A stretch of DNA of 52,444 bases, taken from positions 1 to 52,444 of the forward strand of contig CAZZFF010000034.1 in NCBI GenBank assembly GCA_964653485.1. The letters are read 5' to 3'. How positions within the stretch are numbered: position 1 is the stretch's first letter; each line of letters opens with the position of its first letter. Source of the stretch: CAVQND01 sp964653485. Lineage in GTDB: Bacteria; Verrucomicrobiota; Verrucomicrobiia; Limisphaerales; UBA8199. The notes below the pieces were generated by a model that saw only the letters and a program-made list of their open reading frames with translations, searched no databases and was not told where the DNA came from. Positions 39,314 to 47,884 of the stretch are shown here, in pieces. Both the position numbers and the translations under genes were made by a program.

Positions 39314-40760
39314 GTCGATATTTGCGGGGGTTGTTTTTCCAGTAGCGGTTGCGGTGGGGGATCTCGCGGAAGCGGCGGTGAGGTCGATTGAGCAGCGGAC
39401 AGGGCTTGGGCCGACGTTTGACGGCGCGGGGTTCCTCGCGGTTGGGTCGACAGGGAACGAGGTCGCGGGCTAGGCTGAGCACCAAGTCTTCCCAGAGCTG
39501 GTTGCGCATCGTTTGACTGCGCGCCTGGCTGATGGCGTTGCTGTATTGGCGCAGCGCATCCACCGAGCCTTTGAAGCTGACGCGTTCGATATCCACTTTG
39601 TAGGTGGCCACGGCTTGGGCGATGAGGCAGCGCACCAGGTTGTGAGCCACCAAGCAAGCCGAGAGTTCCTTCTCCGCCATGTCTGGGGTTTGGCAGCGCA
39701 GTCGCCCCATCCCCATCATGGTTTTAAGGTCGCGCAAACACAGTTCCAATCTCCAGCGCGGAGCATATAGGGCGATCGAATCCTGGGCCGGGTAGAGCTT
39801 GGGGTCCAATAGGGAAGTCACCAGGGTGATGCGCCGGGAGCGGAAGCCGCGGATCGTGGCGGTGAAGCGGACCATCCGCACGGTGATCTGCGTGGGCAAG
39901 AGCGCCCATTCCGAGGCGCTGAGAATCTCGGACTGCTGATAGCCTTTGTGCCAGACAAAGAGGCCGTCGCGTTTGGCCAGGCGCTGGGCTTTGCGGAAAT
40001 CGGCCTTGCGGCGCGCATGCAACCGCGCCACCACATCGACACCCAGCCAATGGGGCAGCGCTGCCAAGGTGGTATATTCGCCGAAGGCGCGGTCGCCCAG
40101 GAGGATGTCGCCTTTTTTGAGCGCGTCCCACAACCCGTGCAACAAGCGCAGGTCGTGGTCATGGAGATTGCCGAACATCACGTTGAGGATGGCGCCGCTG
40201 CACAAGGAGAAGAACACCGCGAATTTCAGGACCGGAAAGCCGCAGCCTTTCTTTTGCGCAGCAGGCTGAGGATAGCGCTGTTGGTTTTTTTTGCCGTCGG
40301 GCAGTTGGGTCGTGGAGGCGTCGACCCCTTTGACGGGCCGGCCATTGAGTTGGCCGCCCGAGCCCACGCGCTGGTCGGCGGCGCGGGCGGTGGCAACCAG
40401 GGCCTGTTCGAAGCGTTCCCCCGGCAGCCGTTGGCGAGCCTGCACATAGGCGGAATTGCCCTCGTCGATGGGCGTGCGCCCCAGCAAGCGCAAGAGGGCT
40501 TGGACCTGGCGGAGGACTTCGCGGCGGGAGGTTTTGGGCTTGGGCATTTGCCAGAGGAAACACTCGAAGGTGAAGCACAGGCTAAAGACGCGCTCTCGGA
40601 TGTTGGGACCTTGGTCGGTCGCCGAGAGCAGGGGGGCGGGCAGCACGTCCCGGAGGTGTTGCTGGAGTTGGCTCAAGGTGGTCTGGCGCAGGGCGTGAGC
40701 GGTGCGCCGGCCCAGGGCGGCCAAGCGGGAGCGCCAGGGCGGGAAGAAAGGCGTGTCCAT
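39303..40760 (-). CDS. IS4-family transposase
   Basis: The protein is 485 aa and intact, with a DDE (DD-E) catalytic core. The first Asp is in PVKGVDASTTQLPDGKK, the second in ILLGDRAFGEYTTLAA, and the Glu in the IS4 Y-(2)-R-(3)-E-(6)-K motif, YAPRWRLELCLRDLKTMMGM. It carries out cut-and-paste transposition of the element. Transcription is driven from a strong promoter only a few bases upstream of its ATG (40760), so the mRNA may be leaderless. The TAA stop is inside the left inverted end. Confidence 0.92.
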   Translation of the reverse strand: MDTPFFPPWRSRLAALGRRTAHALRQTTLSQLQQHLRDVLPAPLLSATDQGPNIRERVFSLCFTFECFLWQMPKPKTSRREVLRQVQALLRLLGRTPIDEGNSAYVQARQRLPGERFEQALVATARAADQRVGSGGQLNGRPVKGVDASTTQLPDGKKNQQRYPQPAAQKKGCGFPVLKFAVFFSLCSGAILNVMFGNLHDHDLRLLHGLWDALKKGDILLGDRAFGEYTTLAALPHWLGVDVVARLHARRKADFRKAQRLAKRDGLFVWHKGYQQSEILSASEWALLPTQITVRMVRFTATIRGFRSRRITLVTSLLDPKLYPAQDSIALYAPRWRLELCLRDLKTMMGMGRLRCQTPDMAEKELSACLVAHNLVRCLIAQAVATYKVDIERVSFKGSVDALRQYSNAISQARSQTMRNQLWEDLVLSLARDLVPCRPNREEPRAVKRRPKPCPLLNRPHRRFREIPHRNRYWKNNPRKYRRLN

Positions 40761-40768
40761 AGTAAGTA

Positions 40769-40797
40769 TATATACTCACCTAGTTGACACTTGTCAA
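40769..40797 (-). promoter_or_regulatory. Consensus sigma-70 promoter for the transposase
   Basis: On the minus strand, TTGACA (40797-40792) and TATATA (40774-40769) are spaced by 17 bp. Transcription should begin near 40762, only about 2 nt from the ATG at 40760, so the transcript would be nearly or fully leaderless. The -35 lies in the inverted repeat GTTGACAC/TTGTCAAC (40783-40798), a possible autoregulatory site. Confidence 0.7.
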
Positions 40798-40819
40798 CTT
40801 TTCCGGTTCAATGTGGGGC

Positions 40820-41164
40820 ATGAACACTCGCTCCCGCGCCCAACGGACTCTCACCCCCGAGTATCGCCGGCTCCAGCGCCGCATGGCGGCCATCGGCTAC
40901 CTTACCCAGGGCAGCGTCTTCCAGCGCCGGCCCTCTCAGCAGGGCAGCCGCTACGTGTGGACCCGCAAGGTGCGAGCCAAAACCGTCACCGTCGCCCTGT
41001 CCAAGGAACAATACCAATGGCTGCGTCGAGCGGTGGCCAACCAACGAGAGTTGGAGAGCTTAGTCGCGCGGATGCAGAAGCTCTCGCGGCGAATCCTCTT
41101 TGAAACAGTGCCCGGAGTGCGGCGCCGCAAGTCCTTGAGCAAGAAGGTGTTGGGCCTTATCTAA
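40820..41164 (+). CDS. IS-borne small protein (DUF6788-like)
   Basis: The protein is 114 aa from ATG 40820 (or ATG 40811), with MNTRSRAQRTLTPEYRRLQR, GSVFQRRPSQQGSRYVWTRK and TVTVALSKEQYQWLRRAVAN. It resembles a family of short basic proteins commonly found near transposases (DUF6788-like, from memory of its GSxFQRR/WTRKVRGKTVTV pattern). It lies between the inverted ends, is read divergently from the transposase, and ends inside the right end. It could be a cofactor or passenger of transposition; nothing shows its activity. It is basic and helical at the end (RELESLVARMQKLSRRIL). Confidence 0.75.
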   Translation: MNTRSRAQRTLTPEYRRLQRRMAAIGYLTQGSVFQRRPSQQGSRYVWTRKVRAKTVTVALSKEQYQWLRRAVANQRELESLVARMQKLSRRILFETVPGVRRRKSLSKKVLGLI

Positions 41165-41185
41165 GCGCCATTCAGGACTGACACT
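41154..41185. repeat. Right terminal inverted repeat of the IS
   Basis: This is the reverse complement of the left end with two mismatches. Its TAA (41162-41164) ends the IS-borne small protein. Confidence 0.85.
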
Positions 41186-41320
41186 TGCGCTTTGACGTTT
41201 GCGCTTCGGCAAGGGGAAGGAAAGGCGGCTATACACCACTTTCTTGTGGTCGCGACGTTCAGAATGGTGTAGTAACAATCAACAAATGGCCCAAGGTAAC
41301 CTTTTTCGCGCTGATGAAGT

Positions 41321-42076
41321 ATGAACTATAACGCAATACGCGACCGACTGGTTGAGCATGGACAGACCCTGTTCGCCGCCCCAAGACAGACGGTTCAGTT
41401 CACCCGGCTCCCAGAAGCCGACGCTCTGTTAAATGACCTCATCGCACATCCACACGCCTTCGTTCTTGCCTGCATAATGGATCGACAGGTCAAGGCAGAA
41501 AAGGCGTGGGTGATTCCCTATCGCATTTCGGAGCGGTTGGGCGACTTCTCGATGAAGTCGCTCTGCTCGCTCTCCCAGGCAGACGTGAACCGCCTGATGT
41601 CTCAGCCGGAGCCGCTCCACCGGTTCGTTGACAATATGAGCCTCTACTTCCGGTCGGCAGTTCAGCGGATCAGCAGCCAATATGCGGGCGATGCCGCCCG
41701 CATTTGGGGCGGGAATCCGTCCAGCGCAGAGGTCGTCTATCGCTTTCTTGAGTTTGACGGCGTCGGCCCCAAAATCGCGAACATGGCAGCCAACATTCTC
41801 GCGAGGGACTTCAAGATCAAGCTCGCCGACTTCTTCTCCATCGACATCTCGGCGGACGTTCACGTTCGCAGAGTGTTTGCTCGCCTCGGGCTTTGTTCCA
41901 CCGACGCAAATGTGGAGCAGGTGATATACAAGGCGAAGGCCCTCCACCCAGCGTTCCCAGGCATGATGGATTTTCCGTGCTGGGAGATCGGAAGGACTTG
42001 GTGCAGTGCCAGCGACCCGGAGTGCGGCCCCTGCTACATGAGAGAGTTGTGTCCGACCGCAGGTGGACGTGGATAA
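41321..42076 (+). CDS. Endonuclease III-like iron-sulfur DNA glycosylase
   Basis: The protein is 251 aa from ATG 41321. The helix-hairpin-helix is LEFDGVGPKIANMAANIL, and the catalytic Asp appears in SIDISADVHVRRVFARLG. The C-terminal cluster CSASDPECGPCYMRELC follows the C-x6-C-x2-C-x5-C pattern that binds a 4Fe-4S cluster. It belongs to the HhH-GPD superfamily of base-excision repair enzymes, but the N-terminal 100 residues (TLFAAPRQTVQFTRLPEADA and following) are unlike those of EndoIII or MutY. Its substrate is unknown. It lies beside mobile DNA, so transfer or a defence-island role are possibilities. Confidence 0.85.
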   Translation: MNYNAIRDRLVEHGQTLFAAPRQTVQFTRLPEADALLNDLIAHPHAFVLACIMDRQVKAEKAWVIPYRISERLGDFSMKSLCSLSQADVNRLMSQPEPLHRFVDNMSLYFRSAVQRISSQYAGDAARIWGGNPSSAEVVYRFLEFDGVGPKIANMAANILARDFKIKLADFFSIDISADVHVRRVFARLGLCSTDANVEQVIYKAKALHPAFPGMMDFPCWEIGRTWCSASDPECGPCYMRELCPTAGGRG

Positions 42077-42158
42077 ATTGCTTGGTTCATGATCGCGGAT
42101 CGACGGCCCTCTTTAGCGAACGAGTGCGGCTACGCTGTTTTCAGAAGCTGCTTGGCGC

Positions 42159-42344
42159 TCACTTGGCCTCAGCACTGCCGCGCAACCGCTCGCCGGTGAC
42201 GCCCATCGCCGCCAGCAGCGCACGGGCCATTTCCCTGCTCTCGGCATTGGGCCGCTTGGGTGGAATCAGGTGCGCGAACCTGACCTCGAATTTGTCGAGA
42301 TGAGGGCCTTCGTGCTCGGCGGACCGAGTGTCACGGACCGAGTG
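42159..42344 (-). pseudogene. C-terminal fragment of an unidentified protein
   Basis: A minus-strand frame from the stop at 42159 reads FEVRFAHLIPPKRPNAESRE and MARALLAAMGVTGERLRGSA with GC-rich third positions. It has no start before an in-frame TGA at 42347-42345. The same frame continues beyond that stop with ASYRRLNGEALRTGRLVGAS, so a longer gene may have been broken. The family is not recognised. Confidence 0.3.
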
Positions 42345-42815
42345 TCAGTGCTCACTATTGGCACAAGCAAGCCAGACAGAGGCGCCAACTAGGCGCCCGG
42401 TCCGCAGGGCCTCGCCGTTGAGGCGGCGGTAGCTGGCGTGTGAGGGGTAAGCTATAACTCGTCACAACGAGGCGGAGCGCAGCGGGCCTTCGGGCGGCTC
42501 AGCGGGGGCTGGAAGGCCGGTCAGCAGGTGCGCACCATGCCGATTCCGCATTCACTCCCCTTGCCGCCTGCCAGAAAGGGCGCGGAGGGCGAAAGCCAAG
42601 CGCAGCGACAGCCCCGGAAAGGGTTGTCTTTCTTCGCGGTCGGGCTGCAATCACGACTTTGTGCAGGAATCTCGCGCCCAGACGGTTCTCGGCGGCTTCG
42701 TAGAAGGCAGCCGCATCCCGGATACTGCCCCCCGGAGCGCCGGGCTTTGGCCGGCTTTACGCGCACGCGGACTCCTGCTGTGCCGATGTCGAACTCCGGC
42801 CGGGCCGTACCCACC
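42345..42815. other. 471 bp without a recognisable gene
   Basis: This span holds a 6-bp-arm palindrome (GGCGCC-aacta-GGCGCC) and continuation of the broken frame to the left. I see no complete gene or RNA. A plus-strand open frame runs across it, but with no ribosome site and no recognisable motif. Confidence 0.4.
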
Positions 42816-44168
42816 TCACCTGGGCTGCTCCGCCAGGGACACGCACACCAAGTCCCTGCCGTTATGCACGTATGCACACCGATTTGCATAGGCGGGATGG
42901 CACCAGGTAACAATTCTGCCGCGGGTCTTCTCGAGGGGTTCGAGCAGCTTCGCGCGGGCCAACTCCTCATAGCCCTCGGGCCGCAGCCTGGCGATGATCA
43001 GTTCGCCTTGGTCGTTGTACAAGAATGTGCGGTCTTCGTTTTCCGTCATGAACACGTTCGCGAAAAAGGCCTTCTTGCCGGTGGTCGGCGCGTAGGTTTC
43101 CCATTTGCGGTCCCCGGTCCTGGCGTCCAGACATCGGACCTCGCCGAACCCACAGACGCCGTAAATGAATCCGTCCTTGAACACCGGGGTGCCCAGCACC
43201 GTGTGCAACCCATCGTTCATCTCCGCGCCGCTGGTGCTGCGCCGGTTCCACGCCACTTTCGCCCCGTCCGCGGTGATTTGCAGCAGCAACGAGCCTTGGT
43301 AGAAGCAGCTCAGGAACAATTGATCCCCTTCCAGCCGCGGCAAGGCGATCGTCACCTCGGGCCGTTGAGGTGTGCCGCCTACCGGATAGGCGTGCGACCA
43401 GAGAACCCGGCCCGTCTCCGGGTCCAAACCGCTCACTGCGTCCGGATGCCAGATGATGAGTTGGCGCCGCCCCTGGACGGTATAGATGACTGGCGGGGCG
43501 TAGCCGATCTCCACCGCCGTCAGCGCCCGCCAGAGTTCCTTGCCGGTGCCCTTGTCAAAGGCCACGACCGCGCTGTTCGTGCCGCCCACCAGACAAATCA
43601 GCCGGTCGCCATCGAGCAGCGGGTGGCTGGACCATCCCCATGCCGGCGGCTTCACAGGCCGATAATCTTGAAGAAAGTCCCGCGCCCACACAACTTCCCC
43701 GGTGTCCGCCTTGAGACACAGCAAATCCCCCATGGCGCCGAGCGTGAAGACCCGGCCTCCGGCGACGGTTGGTGTGGTGCGGGGTCCCGCCGGATAGCCG
43801 ATATTGTAAGCCCGGGCGTACGAGTGCTCCCAGACCGTCTTTCCCGTGGTGGCGTCGAGACAGAGCACACGTTCGAGGGCCGGCGGCCTCGGCGGATTCT
43901 CCCGGCCTGACGCGGGCTGCGGCTCGGCGCCTTTGGGCCGGTCCATGACATACAGACGTCCGCCCACGACCGCGGGGCCGGAGTAGCTGTCGGCAATGGC
44001 CGCCCGCCATAGCACCGGGGGACCGGCGCCCGGGAAGCGTTTGACAATCCCGTGTTCCCGCCAGACATCGTCGCGCTTTGGCCCCATCCACTGGGGCCAA
44101 TCGTCGGCCAGGAGGGAGACCGCCAGCGTGGAGAGGCCAAAGCCAAGCAGCAGGCCGAGGGGTTTCAT
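42816..44168 (-). CDS. Secreted PQQ-type beta-propeller protein
   Basis: The protein is 450 aa from ATG 44168, giving a signal peptide (MKPLGLLLGFGLSTLAVSLL). The chain repeats the four-stranded blades of PQQ-binding-like propellers: LCLDATTGKTVWEHSYARAY, LCLKADTGEVVWARDFLQDY, VAFDKGTGKELWRALT, SGLDPETGRVLWSHAY, RCLDARTGDRKWETYAPT. WPQWMGPKRDDVWRE at the N-terminus is typical of the family in Planctomycetes and Verrucomicrobiota. Such proteins are periplasmic scaffolds; a PQQ cofactor is not implied. The gene is 17 bp downstream of the methyltransferase on the same strand. Confidence 0.9.
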   Translation of the reverse strand: MKPLGLLLGFGLSTLAVSLLADDWPQWMGPKRDDVWREHGIVKRFPGAGPPVLWRAAIADSYSGPAVVGGRLYVMDRPKGAEPQPASGRENPPRPPALERVLCLDATTGKTVWEHSYARAYNIGYPAGPRTTPTVAGGRVFTLGAMGDLLCLKADTGEVVWARDFLQDYRPVKPPAWGWSSHPLLDGDRLICLVGGTNSAVVAFDKGTGKELWRALTAVEIGYAPPVIYTVQGRRQLIIWHPDAVSGLDPETGRVLWSHAYPVGGTPQRPEVTIALPRLEGDQLFLSCFYQGSLLLQITADGAKVAWNRRSTSGAEMNDGLHTVLGTPVFKDGFIYGVCGFGEVRCLDARTGDRKWETYAPTTGKKAFFANVFMTENEDRTFLYNDQGELIIARLRPEGYEELARAKLLEPLEKTRGRIVTWCHPAYANRCAYVHNGRDLVCVSLAEQPR

Positions 44169-44185
44169 GCGTCTGGCGTTGGAAC

Positions 44186-44992
44186 TCAGCCATTTTTCAT
44201 GGCTATGAAAATGCCCTGGGCGAGCTTGCCCTGGTGGGCCAGTTGTTGCATGAAGACCATTTCGTTGCCCATGGCCTGCATCAGGGCGAGATCGAACCCG
44301 ATGATGCGCAGGGCGTCGTAGGTGAGTTGCTTGTTGAGCATATCCAGATAGAGGTCCACGCAAGGGGCGAAGCGGCCTGTGTCCTCGGCCAGCCGCACTT
44401 TGCAGCCGTTGGCCCTGAGCAGGTCCGCGTAGCCTTCCCGATCCTGAATACTCGGGAACTTCATGAAAGTGAGGAACCGCTCGGCCTCCTGGGCCGACAG
44501 GCCGGCCGGCCCTTCGACCCAATCGGTAAAGGCGACGACTCCTCCGGGTTTCAGAAGGCGGGCCGCTTCGGCAATAAGCTGCGGTTTGTCCACCACGTAG
44601 CACCAGGCGTCCTCGCCCCACACGAAGTCGGCGCTCTCGGCGGGCAGGCCCGTCGCGCAGACATTGGCGAGGGTGAATGTGATCTTTCCGTCCAACCCCA
44701 GGGCTTCGCAGCGCCGGCGGCCGCGCTCGACGACCTTGGCGGTGGCGTCGACGCCGCGCATCGAGGCCACGCCCCGGAATTTCAGGAGGAATCTCATGCC
44801 GGCCCCGGTGCAGCAGCACAGGTCGACACCCTGCATGCCGGCCCCGATGCCGGCGCGTTGCGCCAGGTCCATCGAGGATTGGAAGCCCCCTACGTGGATT
44901 TGCTCGCCCATGATCAGTTCCCACAGGTCTCCCTCCGGGCCGCCATAGACGGCTTGGACGTTCTCCAGCCCGATATTACTGATTGTTTTCAT
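44186..44992 (-). CDS. SAM-dependent methyltransferase
   Basis: The protein is 268 aa. A Rossmann class I methyltransferase domain is visible: GVDLCCCTGAGMRFLLKFRG (an odd DxGxGxG equivalent), MRGVDATAKVVERGRRRCEA with the ribose-binding Asp, FTLANVCATGLP, FVWGEDAWCYVVD, and PGGVVAFTDWVEGP. The pattern matches sarcosine/dimethylglycine-type and ubiquinone-type methyltransferases, but the acceptor is unknown. It starts at 44992 close to a long gap before the divergent TPR gene, and the downstream gene is the PQQ propeller. Confidence 0.85.
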   Translation of the reverse strand: MKTISNIGLENVQAVYGGPEGDLWELIMGEQIHVGGFQSSMDLAQRAGIGAGMQGVDLCCCTGAGMRFLLKFRGVASMRGVDATAKVVERGRRRCEALGLDGKITFTLANVCATGLPAESADFVWGEDAWCYVVDKPQLIAEAARLLKPGGVVAFTDWVEGPAGLSAQEAERFLTFMKFPSIQDREGYADLLRANGCKVRLAEDTGRFAPCVDLYLDMLNKQLTYDALRIIGFDLALMQAMGNEMVFMQQLAHQGKLAQGIFIAMKNG

Positions 44993-45158
44993 CGCTTGTG
45001 CTTTCAGGTTGCGTTAGGTCGTTGGTATCCGCTTCGACAATCCTAGGTTCCCTCGGAAAGCGCAAGGAAACAACCTGGACGACCTGGTGGAAATGCGGTC
45101 TTCGCGCTTCAAACTTCCGCTTCCGTTGGCGCTGGCTACGGGCTAGAATCATTCCACT

Positions 45159-47825
45159 ATGGCCGTGTTGAGCCGATGGATTCTGATCGTGACCGGGCTC
45201 CTTGCCGCCGGGCCGCTCGTTGCGGCGGAGGCTCCGGGGGAGACCGGCGCGTTCAATTCCGCGTTCAACCAGCTTCACGATTCGTTCTCGCAGCAGGCCG
45301 AAGCCGGGTTCGCCGAATTCACCCGCAAGTTTACCAACTCAACCCGCCTTCCCGAGGCATTCCTCTACCAGGCGATGGCGCGATGCCAGATGTCGAACTA
45401 CGACGGCGCCATCCAATTGCTCCTCGCCCACCAGGGCCAAGCCGGAAAATGGGCGGACCAATATCTCTTGTCGCTCGGCCAGGCCTCGCTCAAGAAGGGA
45501 GATTATCCGGCTGCCTGCGGCGCGTTCTCGAACCTGGTCAGCCAGTTCCGCGAATCTCCCCTCCGCGTCGAAGCCGCCCTGGGCGAGGCCACGGCCTGGG
45601 CCAAACGCCAGGAGTGGCCGCGGGTCATCGAGTTGATTCAAAAACCGGACGGAGTCCTTCAAGGCGCCGCCCGCACCAACCTTGTTAACGATGCGGTGCA
45701 GAGTAGTTTCCTGCTGCTGGCCGAAGCACTCCTGGCCCGCAAGGATTACTCCGCCGCCGACGCCGCGCTTCAAACCCTGGCCCAAGTCCGGATGAATCCC
45801 GCGCTGGCCTGGCAACGCCAGCTCTGGTTCTGCCGCATCCGCTTGGCCCAGGGGCACCCGCAGGATGCCTTGCCGTACGCCACCAACATGCTCGCCGCCG
45901 CTTCGGCGGACCGCGGATTGCTTGCCGAAACCTACGCCTTCATGGCGGACCTGTTCGAGCAAATTGGCCGCGGGGATGACGCGCTGGCCGTTTACACCAA
46001 CAACCTCGCCGGCGGAACCCCTCCCGATCGCCAGCGCCAGGCGATAGAGAAAATCACCGGGCTGTTCCTCGCCCGCGACAGGATAGCCGAGGCGGCGCAG
46101 ACCCTCGATGCGTTTTCCACCAACAACCCCGACGCCCCGCCGACCGACCTGGCCCTGCTCAAGCTGGGCGAACTGCGCCTTCGCCAATACGTCGATGCCT
46201 CGCGAACCAACCGCGTTCCCATCGCCGCCACCAACACCCCCGCCACCAGCACCAACCTCCACCGTGCAATCATCGCCCTCAAAGACCTGGTCAGGAGGTT
46301 TCCCCTAAGCCCTCTCCTTGGCAGGGGACACCTGGACCTCGGCTGGTGCCTGTGGGAAGAACAGGACTGGGCGGGTTGCCAGACCAACTGCCAGGCCGCG
46401 ATCGACCATCTGCCCCCCTCCCTCGACCAGGCCACCGCTCACTTCAAGCTGGCTGACGCCCAGTTCGAGCAAAAAAACTTCGCCGGCGCCCTTGCCAATT
46501 ACAACGCCTTGACCAATTACAGTGCCATCCCGGAGGTCAAGACCAACTTGCTCGAACGCGCGCTGTACCAGGCTGTTCGCGCCGGGTTGGACGGAGGGGA
46601 TCTCGCCGCCGCCAGCAACGGGCTGTCGAAGATCATGGCCTCGTTCCCCAAGGGCTTTCACACCGAACGCGCCTTGCTGCTGACGGGGCAGGCCATCAGC
46701 ACCAATGGCCATTCCGCTGCCGCGGCCGCTCGCGAGTTGTTCGCCCGGTTCGCGCAACTTGCCCCGGACGCCCTCCTCCTGCCCCAGGTTGAACTGGCCG
46801 TCGCCCGGAGCTACGAGCAAGAGGAAAAGCTCCCCGAGGCCATCCAGCAACATACCCGCTGGCTCCAACGCTACACCAACAGCCCCGCTCGGCCCCAAGC
46901 CGAGTACTCGCTGGCCCTTGACTACTCTCTGTCCGGCAACCAAACGAATGCCTTCGTCCTTTTTACCAACTTCGTTGCCCGCTTTCCCACCAACCATTTC
47001 ACCCCTCTGGCACTCTGGTGGATCGGCAGCTACTATTTCAACAACCACGACTGTCTCGAAGCCGAGAAGAGGTTCAAGTTGATCTTCGACACCAACTCTC
47101 CACCCTCAGACCTCGGCTACCCGGCACGGATGATGGCAGGCCGCGCCGCCTTCGGCCTGGCCGATTGGGGCGACGCCGTCAAGTACTTCACGGACCTCAT
47201 CAACGACCCGTCGTGCAGGGCCGACTTGCGCCTCCAGGCCATGTTCGCCTATGTCGACACGTTGATGAGCCGGGAATCCACCAACCGTGTCGAGGATTGC
47301 CACACCGCCATTCAAGTCTTGGGCAGAATCCGCCAGGAGTATCCCACTAACGGGCAGGTCTGCCTGGCCTACGGCCAGGAGGCCAATTGCCACCTCCAAT
47401 GGGCCGCCCTGACCCATCAATATGACGACCTCACCAACGCTCTCCAGGCCTACCAGCATGTCATCGATATGACCAACGCCGATGTCAACGCCCGCAGCAT
47501 GGCCATGGTAGGCCAGGCCATTGTCCTTCAAAAGCAGGCCGAACAGAAGAACGGCCCGGAAAAAAAGTCTCTTCTCGAATCGGCCATCAATAAGTACTTG
47601 ACTGTCTTTTACGGGAAAAACCTCCGCGACGGCGAACAGGCCGAGTCGTTTTGGGTGAAAAAGGCCGGACTCGACCTCGCCACACTTTTGACCGAGTCCA
47701 GCGAGGTCCGGGACTGGCAGCAGGCCCGCAGTGTTTATGAGCGCCTCAAGAAAGACCTCCCCGTCCTGGGACCGTCCCTGGACCCCAAGATTCTCAATGC
47801 CCGCGAGAAAGCCGGCGGGCCGTGA
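45159..47825 (+). CDS. Large periplasmic tetratricopeptide-repeat protein
   Basis: The protein is 888 aa with a signal peptide (LSRWILIVTGLLAAGPLVAA). Almost all of the rest is helical repeats with TPR character, for example FLYQAMARCQMSNYDGAIQL, AEYSLALDYSLSGNQTNAFV and FPTNHFTPLALWWIGSYYFN, resembling YbgF/BamD-type sequential TPR arrays that hold cell-envelope complexes together. The predicted location is the periplasm or outer-membrane face. Binding partners are not shown. The end overlaps a possible GTG start of the flippase (47822), but the ATG at 47885 is more likely. Confidence 0.88.
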   Translation: MAVLSRWILIVTGLLAAGPLVAAEAPGETGAFNSAFNQLHDSFSQQAEAGFAEFTRKFTNSTRLPEAFLYQAMARCQMSNYDGAIQLLLAHQGQAGKWADQYLLSLGQASLKKGDYPAACGAFSNLVSQFRESPLRVEAALGEATAWAKRQEWPRVIELIQKPDGVLQGAARTNLVNDAVQSSFLLLAEALLARKDYSAADAALQTLAQVRMNPALAWQRQLWFCRIRLAQGHPQDALPYATNMLAAASADRGLLAETYAFMADLFEQIGRGDDALAVYTNNLAGGTPPDRQRQAIEKITGLFLARDRIAEAAQTLDAFSTNNPDAPPTDLALLKLGELRLRQYVDASRTNRVPIAATNTPATSTNLHRAIIALKDLVRRFPLSPLLGRGHLDLGWCLWEEQDWAGCQTNCQAAIDHLPPSLDQATAHFKLADAQFEQKNFAGALANYNALTNYSAIPEVKTNLLERALYQAVRAGLDGGDLAAASNGLSKIMASFPKGFHTERALLLTGQAISTNGHSAAAAARELFARFAQLAPDALLLPQVELAVARSYEQEEKLPEAIQQHTRWLQRYTNSPARPQAEYSLALDYSLSGNQTNAFVLFTNFVARFPTNHFTPLALWWIGSYYFNNHDCLEAEKRFKLIFDTNSPPSDLGYPARMMAGRAAFGLADWGDAVKYFTDLINDPSCRADLRLQAMFAYVDTLMSRESTNRVEDCHTAIQVLGRIRQEYPTNGQVCLAYGQEANCHLQWAALTHQYDDLTNALQAYQHVIDMTNADVNARSMAMVGQAIVLQKQAEQKNGPEKKSLLESAINKYLTVFYGKNLRDGEQAESFWVKKAGLDLATLLTESSEVRDWQQARSVYERLKKDLPVLGPSLDPKILNAREKAGGP

Positions 47826-47884
47826 CTCCGCGGCCTCCGGCACTCAACCCTCGACACTCGGCCCTCGACTCCGCACACTCTCAC

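Larger units (their letters stand above)
39282..41185. mobile_element. IS4-type insertion sequence with a second gene, 1904 bp
   Basis: The element is bounded by 32-bp inverted ends matching at 30 positions (39282-39313 and 41154-41185). It holds an intact transposase gene read leftwards and a divergent small gene read rightwards. Both stop codons fall inside the ends (TAA at 39303-39305 and 41162-41164). I see no clear target-site duplication next to the ends. The flanking repeat at 42337-42349 shares 13 bp with the left end. Confidence 0.88.

Noticed and set aside
39948..40787. 279-codon plus-strand frame within the IS
   Set aside because: It is antisense to the transposase core with its DDE residues, and belongs to the usual GC-rich shadows.
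44078..45046. 322-codon plus-strand frame
   Set aside because: It is the complement of the methyltransferase gene and has no recognisable domain.
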